A stretch of DNA of 11,014 nucleotides, from NCBI GenBank assembly GCA_903870235.1, contig CAIQCA010000061.1, positions 1 through 11,014 on the forward strand. The letters run 5' to 3'. Positions 1-5,008 of the stretch are shown one piece after another. The position numbers and the translations under genes were made by a program. The number at the start of each line of letters is the position of its first letter. Position 1 is the stretch's first letter. This DNA comes from an uncultured bacterium (GTDB lineage Bacteria > Patescibacteriota > Minisyncoccia > Phycocordibacterales > PALSA-1337). The notes beneath the pieces were generated by a model. That model saw only the letters and a list, made by a program, of their open reading frames with translations, was not told where the DNA came from and made no database searches.

Positions 1-108
1 ATATGTCATAGAAAAATAGCACTGTACTAGTCGCGTCAAAATAACTAATAGGACAACCGCGCGAAAACTTTTGAACAAAAATTGAAAGATTTTTGAGGAT
101 TTTTTCAT
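1..108 (-). CDS. 5' end of a putative membrane or exported protein (partial)
   Basis: An open frame on the minus strand starts with ATG at 108-106 and runs without a stop to the window edge, giving 36 N-terminal residues. The start MKKSSKIFQFLFKSF has six basic residues up to R16 and is followed by a hydrophobic stretch (AVVLLVILTRLVQCYF, about residues 17-32), as in a signal peptide or N-terminal membrane anchor. The start is well placed: a purine-rich SD (GAGG at 117-114) lies 5 bases before ATG, and a -35/-10 pair lies further upstream at 165-137. The next upstream in-frame ATG is followed almost at once by a stop. The function cannot be told from this fragment. That it is a real gene is inferred from the combination of promoter, SD and hydrophobic N-terminus. 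Confidence 0.6.
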   Translation of the reverse strand, partial: MKKSSKIFQFLFKSFRAVVLLVILTRLVQCYFSMTY

Positions 109-111
109 AAC

Positions 112-119
112 TTCCTCAC
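112..119 (-). promoter_or_regulatory. Shine-Dalgarno site of the left-edge gene
   Basis: Read on the minus strand this is GTGAGGAA, with a GAGG core ending 5 bases before the ATG at 108. It fixes the start of the partial gene and contrasts with the SD-less starts of most genes in the window. Confidence 0.5.
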
Positions 120-136
120 CTGGACTTTATTTCATA

Positions 137-165
137 ACCATAAACTAAACAAGGTTACATGTCGA
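137..165 (-). promoter_or_regulatory. Putative sigma70-type promoter of the left-edge gene
   Basis: On the minus strand TCGACA (165-160, five of six matches to the -35 consensus) is separated by exactly 17 bases from TATGGT (142-137, four of six matches to the -10 consensus). Transcription would begin near 130, giving a leader of roughly 22 bases that contains the SD. The -35 box lies in the centre of a perfect palindrome (153-172), which suggests control by a DNA-binding repressor. Predicted by eye only. Confidence 0.5.
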
Positions 166-172
166 TGTAACC
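153..172. repeat. Perfect 8-bp inverted repeat, candidate operator
   Basis: GGTTACAT at 153-160 and its exact reverse complement ATGTAACC at 165-172 are separated by GTCG. The repeat covers the -35 box of the promoter at 137-165, the usual place for a dimeric repressor to exclude RNA polymerase. It lacks a T tract, and its position upstream of the inferred transcription start argues against an RNA hairpin or terminator. No matching regulator gene is visible in the window. Confidence 0.5.
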
Positions 173-212
173 CTTATAAAATAGTAATAGTACGTGGCAT
201 TGACTTCCCTAA

Positions 213-236
213 CCAGATAAACCGACTTTAATCTGG
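213..236. repeat. Imperfect inverted repeat of unknown role
   Basis: CCAGAT at 213-218 pairs with ATCTGG at 231-236. The stem can be extended by AA/TT pairs past a one- to two-base bulge around a CCGAC loop. There is no T tract on either strand, so it is not a standard terminator. It sits upstream of the promoter at 137-165 and could be a second regulatory site or chance. Confidence 0.25.
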
Positions 237-293
237 AGAAAATACAAAAAATATATCTAAACAAACTACTAAAATTCAGGTGGGCTATAAAGT

Positions 294-331
294 AAAAATT
301 GGCGTGTACAGGCAAGTGCGCGCCAATTTTT
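294..331. terminator. Bidirectional intrinsic terminator
   Basis: AAAAATTGGCG at 294-304 pairs perfectly with 321-331. The stem continues inward with wobble pairs (305-309 against 316-320) to a six-base loop AGGCAA, giving about 16 pairs. The A5/T5 flanks supply a U run on both strands. It lies about 45 bases beyond the stop of the minus-strand nuclease gene, which it probably terminates. Confidence 0.7.
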
Positions 332-374
332 AAGACACCACTGATCTAGAGGATAACCCACTAAATCTGTCGTT

Positions 375-1154
375 TTATTTCTTCGTGATTTTCTTATGTT
401 CTTCTTGCACATCACGCGCGGATTTTCGGTATGCGCAATAATCACAAGCCTTTGCCGGCTTGGGAAGTGTGTTCGACATGAGACAATCTTTTATATCCAA
501 AATAGCCTTAGGAACCCAAGAATCATCGCCAGTATATGGAATTATATCGATATCAAATTCAAGCTTAGCATCGAAGGCGGCCCGATCAGTTTTCCCATTA
601 CAATAAACAAAATATCCAGTTGAGGAAACCTTGAAACCATTCTGACGGAAAAGCCACTGATAGACTTCCATTTGACGCTTATAACCAATCTGCCACTCCT
701 TGTCCAAAGAAACTTTTTCTTCTTTGCTGGTTGATTTATAGTCTACAATAATCACCTCCCCATTTTTATTTATCCAAATATCATCAATAGCCCCGGTAAT
801 GAGAAGGTTGGTCGCTTGATGCAGAAAAGTTATGCCTTTGAAATTACTGCGCCAGATATTTAACTCCTCATGCTCATAAGGTACAACATCTTTCAAACCG
901 TAAGCCTGCATGAGTGGGTGTGGACGTTGTTTGGCTCTATGAATATCGAATTCTTTTTTGAGTAGAGCATCCACGGCAGAGTTGAGCGCAAAAGGAAATC
1001 CTGGCGGTCTAGCAACACCAAGTCTGCAATCCAGATAAAAACATAGCGGACAATTCATGAAGAGATCGATCTTGGAGCGACTAATCTTGAAAGACTCCTT
1101 GGTTTGGAGGTCAAAGATACGGCTGGTTCTGCGTGAGTTATAGAAATCGGACAT
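375..1154 (-). CDS. Cas4/RecB-like PD-(D/E)XK nuclease with cysteine cluster
   Basis: A 259-residue protein of the RecB/Cas4-like PD-(D/E)XK nuclease superfamily (PDDEXK_1 type). Visible core motifs are GAIDD (D124/D125), IIVDYKST with the metal-binding D138 and K140, and the following Q161-x3-Y165 motif typical of RecB, AddB and Cas4. Cysteines sit where these nucleases hold a 4Fe-4S cluster: C35 and C38 (CPLC) plus C43 near the N-terminus, and C237 and C240 (CDYC) near the C-terminus. The length suits a stand-alone Cas4-like exonuclease without helicase domain. No cas1, cas2 or CRISPR repeats are present, so a role in general DNA repair or recombination is more likely than spacer acquisition; this is inference. 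The ATG at 1154 has no SD but lies 6 bases after a TAATAT box, suggesting a leaderless mRNA. Confidence 0.85.
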   Translation of the reverse strand: MSDFYNSRRTSRIFDLQTKESFKISRSKIDLFMNCPLCFYLDCRLGVARPPGFPFALNSAVDALLKKEFDIHRAKQRPHPLMQAYGLKDVVPYEHEELNIWRSNFKGITFLHQATNLLITGAIDDIWINKNGEVIIVDYKSTSKEEKVSLDKEWQIGYKRQMEVYQWLFRQNGFKVSSTGYFVYCNGKTDRAAFDAKLEFDIDIIPYTGDDSWVPKAILDIKDCLMSNTLPKPAKACDYCAYRKSARDVQEEHKKITKK

Positions 1155-1160
1155 GGATAT

Positions 1161-1169
1161 ATATTAGCA
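1161..1169 (-). promoter_or_regulatory. Putative extended -10 promoter, leaderless start
   Basis: Read on the minus strand, TGCTAATAT is an extended -10 element (TGn followed by TAATAT). Its end is 6 bases before the ATG of the nuclease gene, so the transcription start would fall on or next to the start codon. There is no SD. No good -35 box is seen 17 bases upstream, where the preceding terminator lies. Confidence 0.4.
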
Positions 1170-1174
1170 TAAAA

Positions 1175-1200
1175 CAAAAAAGGCCAGTTAAGCTGGCCTT
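1175..1200 (-). terminator. Intrinsic terminator overlapping the end of the orphan ORF
   Basis: On the minus strand AAGGCCAG (here CTGGCCTT at 1193-1200 on the plus strand) pairs exactly with the arm at 1180-1187 around a short TTAAG-type loop, followed by a run of six T. The stop codon of the orphan ORF (1190-1188) is in the loop, and its last codons form the 5' arm of the stem. Confidence 0.85.
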
Positions 1201-1520
1201 GCGCGAGTAGCAATGATCTTTCTGGGTGGGATCTGCTTGCTGCGCGACTTTGGTGGTGGATATGAACGCGGCTCAGACGCCCGCTCATCAACTTGGAAAA
1301 CTTCCAGTTGGCGAGCTGTAATCTGTAGCGCTGATTCCGTCAGGCCTTTCAGGGCCTCTTCCTGGGCCCGGATTTGATCCAGTGCCGCTTGAGCCACTTT
1401 GGGATTGCTCATTGCCTCCACCAAGATAATGGCCACCCCTTTAGACGACAGGTGCCCTGCTATGAGACCAACGTCTAAATGCGATCCCACACCAACAATC
1501 AACACATCACGATGCTTCAT
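1188..1520 (-). CDS. Small orphan protein, Rossmann-like N-terminus, unknown function
   Basis: A 110-residue protein that I do not recognise. Residues 5-35 look like a beta-alpha-beta unit: a hydrophobic strand DVLIVGVG, a glycine-bearing turn, a helix with GLIAGHL, and a second strand GVAIILVE ending in an acidic residue, as in nucleotide-binding Rossmann folds. Residues 40-75 are predicted helical, and the tail (82-110) is basic and proline-rich (YPPPKSRSK, IPPRK). It is too short for a full dinucleotide-binding domain. GC is about 53% by my count, clearly above the neighbours. It has a complete expression unit: TTGACA-N17-TATAGT promoter, GGAGG SD 9 bases before ATG, and a terminator that overlaps its 3' end. 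The ORF may be a real small gene or, less likely, a remnant of a larger enzyme. Confidence 0.6.
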   Translation of the reverse strand: MKHRDVLIVGVGSHLDVGLIAGHLSSKGVAIILVEAMSNPKVAQAALDQIRAQEEALKGLTESALQITARQLEVFQVDERASEPRSYPPPKSRSKQIPPRKIIATRARPA

Positions 1521-1529
1521 ATATTAAAT

Positions 1530-1534
1530 CCTCC
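1530..1534 (-). promoter_or_regulatory. Strong Shine-Dalgarno site (GGAGG) of the orphan ORF
   Basis: GGAGG on the minus strand, 9 bases before the ATG at 1520. It supports this start and lies only 6 bases from the -10 box, so the mRNA would begin almost at the SD. Confidence 0.7.
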
Positions 1535-1540
1535 GCAAAA

Positions 1541-1569
1541 ACTATAATCTATATAGTCCATTTTGTCAA
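1541..1569 (-). promoter_or_regulatory. Near-consensus sigma70 promoter of the orphan ORF
   Basis: On the minus strand a perfect -35 TTGACA (1569-1564), a 17-base spacer and a -10 TATAGT (1546-1541, five of six matches). The inferred start near 1534-1536 gives a leader of about 14-16 bases holding only the SD. The promoter begins within a few bases of the terminator of the upstream cyclophilin gene. Confidence 0.75.
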
Positions 1570-1576
1570 GTACAGC

Positions 1577-1614
1577 AAAAAATCCCAAAGCAAACAGTAG
1601 TAGCTTGGGATTTT
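1577..1614 (-). terminator. Intrinsic terminator of the cyclophilin gene
   Basis: AAAATCCCAA at 1579-1588 pairs with TTGGGATTTT at 1605-1614 around a 16-base loop; an alternative pairing with one bulge extends the stem by GC pairs. On the minus strand the stem is followed by a T run. It lies 17 bases after the stop of the cyclophilin gene and directly before the promoter of the next ORF. Confidence 0.75.
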
Positions 1615-1630
1615 ACTGCGTTTTACTTAT

Positions 1631-2320
1631 TTACTGGGCCTTATCAGCAACCGTCACCTTCTCCATGACAACCTTAGTCAAAGGCTTATCACTCTTATCA
1701 CGAGGAGTGTTTGCAATAGCATCAACCACATCTTGGCCAGAAATAACTTTACCGAATATTGTGTAGTTGTGAGGAAGTGGATAGTCTTTATGCATTATGA
1801 AGAACTGACTACCATTGGTATCTGGTCCGGAGTTTGCCATGGCGACTATACCTTGCACATATCCAGCTTGCGCAGAAGGAGTATTTGGATCAAGTTCATC
1901 GGCAAACTTATAGCCAGGTCCACCCATACCAGTACCAGTAGGATCACCGCCTTGTATCATGAAACCTGGAATGACTCTGTGAAATATAGTGCCATTATAA
2001 AATCCCTTGTTAGCAAGGGTGATAAAATTTGCAACCGTCTTTGGTGCGTCCAAGTCGTAAGTTTCAAAAACGATAGTTCCCTTTGTGGTTTGTATTGTGA
2101 CTGTATGCATAGATTTTGATGTTATTGAGTCTATTGATTTACCATTTGCTAAACTACTCATTGGAATACTTCTAGTTGTCGATGGGATCGATATCGGAGT
2201 TGTCGTTGGGGTAGAGCTCACAATCGGAGCCACATCGGATTTACGATCTGTAAAAAACCATGCCGCTCCTATAACTAATATTGCGACTACCGCCACGATC
2301 ACCTGCTTAAATGTGCTCAT
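1631..2320 (-). CDS. Membrane-anchored cyclophilin-type peptidyl-prolyl isomerase
   Basis: A 229-residue protein. Residues 5-23 (a hydrophobic run ending GAAWFF) form a signal anchor, residues 30-70 are a Ser/Thr/Pro-rich linker, and residues 72-226 are a complete cyclophilin domain. Visible motifs are FHRVIPGFMIQGGDP (113-127, with catalytic R115 and Q123) and MANSGPDTNGSQFF (161-174). The region that carries the cyclosporin-contacting Trp in human CypA reads YPLPHNY, so the Trp is absent, as in many bacterial forms. It should catalyse cis-trans isomerisation of X-Pro bonds outside the membrane, assisting folding of exported proteins. The gene starts 41 bases downstream of the DHH phosphoesterase gene and may be partly co-transcribed with it. 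There is no SD; an AT-rich TAATCT box is 8 bases before ATG. Confidence 0.92.
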   Translation of the reverse strand: MSTFKQVIVAVVAILVIGAAWFFTDRKSDVAPIVSSTPTTTPISIPSTTRSIPMSSLANGKSIDSITSKSMHTVTIQTTKGTIVFETYDLDAPKTVANFITLANKGFYNGTIFHRVIPGFMIQGGDPTGTGMGGPGYKFADELDPNTPSAQAGYVQGIVAMANSGPDTNGSQFFIMHKDYPLPHNYTIFGKVISGQDVVDAIANTPRDKSDKPLTKVVMEKVTVADKAQ

Positions 2321-2361
2321 ACTTAATTAGATTAATTAAAACTAATAATAACTATTATGGT

Positions 2362-3372
2362 TTAGAGATTATATAATTCTTTGGCTTTACTTACAATAAG
2401 TTTTTGTGCATCCTCAAGTGAAGCCTCTATAACAGCCCCTGCCGCCGCTTTGTGTCCTCCACCCCCGAAGGCGGCCGACAATCCACCAACAGAAAAATTT
2501 ACAACATCGTTTGTACGAAAACTACATTTAACTTTATTTGGTGAAATCTCTATCATCGATACGACAACCTTCCAACCAGCCACAACCTTCATGGACGATG
2601 AAATGGCGCTAGTACTCAATCTAACCTCGGTGATATTCTTACTTTGTAGCTGAGCATAAGAAACCCCAGATATGGCCAGCTTATTATCCAAAAAAACATT
2701 GATTGAACTCAAAGCCATTCCGTATAGAGCCAAAGTTTCTGGTGTTTCAGAATTCTCCATTTGGAATATCAATTTTGGGAAATCTGGATATATTTTTACC
2801 AACTCTGCCACTATCTCGTAGGTTTCCGGCGTAGTAACATCGATTTTCAAGCCTACAGTGTCAGTATATATGGCGATAAACATGTTGGCAGCCATATCAG
2901 GAGTTATGGAAATATTCCACACTTTCAGCAGCAGATATATCACCTGACCAGTAGCAGGTGCGGTTGGAACTATCAGATTTATATCAGCAAAACCCGGATT
3001 TGAGGGGTGGTGATCTATAACTATAGACTTTATCGGTAATGGAAAAGTGACCGGTTGAATCCTTGTAATCTGCGTAATAGCAGACGTGTCTACAGCAATA
3101 TACAAATCAAAATCTTTGAGATCAACTTCAGTAAAGTTCTTGAGCACAATATCCTTTGCTCCAGGAAAATGCATAAATCCCCGAGGAAATTCTGAATCCC
3201 CTTTTATGACTGTCACTTTCTTGCCAAGGCTCTCTAGAACAAATTTCATAGCCAATGCCGAACCAACACTATCTGGATCTGGAGAGATATGACAATGCAA
3301 TAAAATAGACTGAGCTTTTTTGATCTCAGCCATTATTATCGGTGCCATCTCCTCTATATTTGAGCTTTTCAT
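2362..3372 (-). CDS. nrnA: DHH/DHHA1 phosphoesterase, NrnA-type oligoribonuclease/pAp phosphatase
   Basis: A 336-residue cytoplasmic DHH-family phosphoesterase. The DHH domain has HISPDPDSVGS (28-38, metal ligands H28, D32, D34), VDTSA (D95), VIDHHPSN (the DHH signature at 120-122) and IYTDTVGLK (D171). The DHHA1 substrate-binding domain ends in AFGGGGHKAAAGA (301-313). Length and architecture match NrnA, which degrades nano-RNAs and c-di-AMP breakdown products and dephosphorylates pAp; the exact substrate cannot be read from sequence. The frame is open further upstream to an ATG at 3450, but that start would overlap the divergent sigma factor gene and add a non-conserved leader. The ATG at 3372 precedes the first helix of the domain and lies 6 bases after a CATAGT -10-like box, so I chose it. 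Confidence 0.88.
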   Translation of the reverse strand: MKSSNIEEMAPIIMAEIKKAQSILLHCHISPDPDSVGSALAMKFVLESLGKKVTVIKGDSEFPRGFMHFPGAKDIVLKNFTEVDLKDFDLYIAVDTSAITQITRIQPVTFPLPIKSIVIDHHPSNPGFADINLIVPTAPATGQVIYLLLKVWNISITPDMAANMFIAIYTDTVGLKIDVTTPETYEIVAELVKIYPDFPKLIFQMENSETPETLALYGMALSSINVFLDNKLAISGVSYAQLQSKNITEVRLSTSAISSSMKVVAGWKVVVSMIEISPNKVKCSFRTNDVVNFSVGGLSAAFGGGGHKAAAGAVIEASLEDAQKLIVSKAKELYNL

Positions 3373-3378
3373 ACATAT

Positions 3379-3387
3379 ACTATGGCA
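3379..3387 (-). promoter_or_regulatory. Putative extended -10 promoter of the DHH gene
   Basis: On the minus strand TGCCATAGT is a TGn extended element followed by CATAGT (four of six -10 matches). It ends 6 bases before the ATG at 3372, the same geometry as at the nuclease gene, and no SD is present. Predicted by eye and individually weak. Confidence 0.35.
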
Positions 3388-3421
3388 CAAGATCGGGTGA
3401 TTATCCAGACGACCAAAAAAT

Positions 3422-3452
3422 GATGTATGATGTATGTTATGCACAAACATAC
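3422..3452 (+). promoter_or_regulatory. Putative -10 box and repeats at the sigma factor start
   Basis: TATGAT (3426-3431) ends 7 bases before the ATG at 3439, consistent with a leaderless start. The box lies in a direct repeat of GATGTAT (3422-3428 and 3429-3435). An inverted repeat, GTATGTT (3432-3438) and AACATAC (3446-3452), brackets the start codon. The site could bind a regulator, possibly the operon's own sigma factor complex, but no -35 box is clear. Confidence 0.35.
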
Positions 3453-4017
3453 GGATGAAGAATTGGTGGAACTAACCAAGGGTGGCGATGATGATGCATT
3501 TACTATTTTGGTAAATAGACACGTAGATCATATATATAACTTCGTACGCCAATATGCCAAAGAAAAAGAAGATGCCGATGATATAACTCAAGAAACTTTT
3601 CTTAAGGCCTGGAAACATATAAAAAGTTTCAAAAAAGACAAGAAGTTTACCACTTGGCTTTTTACGATTGCTAGAAATTCAGCCTTGGATAATATAAAAA
3701 AACGTCGAGCATTTTCTTTCTCTGTCATGGATTCTCATAATTCTGAGGATGATGCGGGTTTCGCAGACACACTCAAGGACCAGGAACCGCTAGCTCCGGA
3801 AATTTTTGAGGACAAGGAAACAGCGGCTGAGTTAACCAAAGCCATGGATACCCTTCCACCTGACTGGAAAGCAGTTTTGGTGATGCATTATACGGACGAT
3901 ATGACTTTCGAAGAGATCGCCGTCGTTCTTTCAAAGCCAATGAATACCGTAAAAAGTTGGCACCATCGAGCAATCATCAAAATACGAGAAATCCTTACTT
4001 TGCACCATAATAACTAA
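3439..4017 (+). CDS. ECF-type RNA polymerase sigma factor
   Basis: A group IV (extracytoplasmic function) sigma-70 factor of 192 residues counted from the ATG at 3439; an in-frame ATG at 3427 would add four. Region 2 covers about residues 20-90, with DDITQETFLKAW (47-58) and FTTWLFTIARNSALDNIKKR, the core-binding and -10-recognition segments. A variable acidic linker follows (about 98-128). Region 4 (about 132-186) ends in a helix-turn-helix, FEEIAVVLSKPMNTVKSW, for -35 recognition; the usual Arg after TVKS is replaced by WHHRA. It opens a co-directional cluster, with the next gene 24 bases downstream. By the general ECF pattern it probably directs transcription of its own operon and is held by a membrane protein encoded next to it; this is inference. 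Confidence 0.93.
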   Translation: MHKHTDEELVELTKGGDDDAFTILVNRHVDHIYNFVRQYAKEKEDADDITQETFLKAWKHIKSFKKDKKFTTWLFTIARNSALDNIKKRRAFSFSVMDSHNSEDDAGFADTLKDQEPLAPEIFEDKETAAELTKAMDTLPPDWKAVLVMHYTDDMTFEEIAVVLSKPMNTVKSWHHRAIIKIREILTLHHNN

Positions 4018-4041
4018 TATAATCGTAGAAATACCACGACA

Positions 4042-4449
4042 ATGAAACAAGACAACTACAAGGCATTATTTTCGAAGATTTCAGCAGAAAAAGCGCCAAA
4101 CAGCGTCGTTATTGGCATCGAAACAGGCGTCATCACATTACACAGAAAAAGGAATATAATCAGGTGCACGTCATACGCCATGGCCGCATGTGTAGCCGTA
4201 ATCGCATTTATACCGGCCATAATTTCTATGTCTAGTGCCATGATAGACTCGGGATTCTCATCTTATTTTTCTGTTTTGGTAACCGATGGTGGCAACCTAC
4301 TCGGCTCATGGAAAGAGCTAGGAATGGCTATGATAGAATCATTACCAATGCTGAGTGTTGCCGCCGTAATAGCCTTGTTTGCAGGATTCTTGTATTCCGC
4401 AAGCAAGAGTTTTTTGTATATGAAAAATATTAGAACATCACAAATTTAA
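4042..4449 (+). CDS. Small two-TM membrane protein, candidate anti-sigma factor
   Basis: A 135-residue protein without a family I recognise. It has a short basic N-terminal part (1-43, with LHRKRNIIR just before the membrane), a first hydrophobic helix (about 44-66), a 30-residue loop, a second helix (about 99-120) and a short basic tail. The positive-inside rule places both ends in the cytoplasm. It directly follows the ECF sigma gene (24-base gap), the usual place of a membrane anti-sigma factor. It lacks the zinc anti-sigma motif (H-x3-C-x2-C), and its cytoplasmic part is shorter than a normal anti-sigma domain. The assignment rests on position and topology only. It could instead be a structural partner of the transporter. 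The start has no SD. Confidence 0.6.
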   Translation: MKQDNYKALFSKISAEKAPNSVVIGIETGVITLHRKRNIIRCTSYAMAACVAVIAFIPAIISMSSAMIDSGFSSYFSVLVTDGGNLLGSWKELGMAMIESLPMLSVAAVIALFAGFLYSASKSFLYMKNIRTSQI

Positions 4450-4466
4450 TAAATAACCAATAAAAA

Positions 4467-4982
4467 ATGAAAGAAATAGAAAAAAATATCCAAAGCCTTG
4501 CTAAGCACCCGACTCTCAAGAAAGTCCTAATTCTTCTGATTATCATATTGGTTGCTATGGTCATATTCTCTGCAGGTGTAGCTGTGGGTTTCCTCAAAGG
4601 AGAATTCAGTGAAAGATGGGATAGACATTATATGGAGGTGATGAGTGGTCCAGTATCTCCATTTTACGATATCGGTAATCGAGCACCATCCCCACATGGT
4701 ACAGCTGGACAAGTGATGTCTTCAGCTGGCGGCCAACTGTTGGTAAAAGGTCAATCTGATACTGAATACGTAGTAATAGTTAGTCCGCAAACAGTTATTC
4801 GTCAAATCCACAACCAAGGAACAACTACGGATATACAAGTTGGATCCTGGATCACGGCTATAGGTTCTCCAGATGAAAGTGGTCGTCTAATCGCCACCTT
4901 CATAAGGATAATGCCTTCCCCGCCACAACAAACTGTATCCCAATCAAGTACCACAACTACACCAGTTACACCTCACCAATAA
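4467..4982 (+). CDS. Membrane-anchored protein with DUF5666-like domain
   Basis: A 171-residue protein. Residues 18-42 form a strongly hydrophobic helix preceded by a Lys-rich segment, so the C-terminal part faces outward. Residues 79-150 are a small beta-rich domain with the pattern of DUF5666/OB-like domains: GQVMSSAGGQLLVKG, TEYVVIVSPQTVI, a turn DIQVGSWITAIG and a final strand RLIATFIRIMP. The tail (151-171) is Ser/Thr/Pro/Gln-rich. No catalytic residues are evident; such domains are probably ligand- or protein-binding. The gene lies between the candidate anti-sigma gene and the adaptor gene, 17 and 26 bases away, so it is probably co-expressed with the export system and may sense or modulate something at the cell surface. 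That role is inference. Confidence 0.75.
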   Translation: MKEIEKNIQSLAKHPTLKKVLILLIIILVAMVIFSAGVAVGFLKGEFSERWDRHYMEVMSGPVSPFYDIGNRAPSPHGTAGQVMSSAGGQLLVKGQSDTEYVVIVSPQTVIRQIHNQGTTTDIQVGSWITAIGSPDESGRLIATFIRIMPSPPQQTVSQSSTTTTPVTPHQ

Positions 4983-5008
4983 TCAAAAGAAATAAATTAT
5001 AAAAACAA

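Noticed and set aside
109..374. A possible ncRNA or CRISPR leader in the gene-free stretch
   Set aside because: Only two unrelated inverted repeats, a promoter and a terminator are visible; there are no regularly spaced direct repeats and no tRNA-like fold.
1733..2330. Plus-strand open frames opposite the cyclophilin gene
   Set aside because: They are shadows of a gene with clear family motifs on the minus strand, and their translations show no domain pattern.
3373..3450. N-terminal extension of the DHH phosphoesterase to an ATG at 3450
   Set aside because: It overlaps the divergent sigma factor start, adds 26 residues not typical of the family, and has no start signal; the ATG at 3372 fits better.
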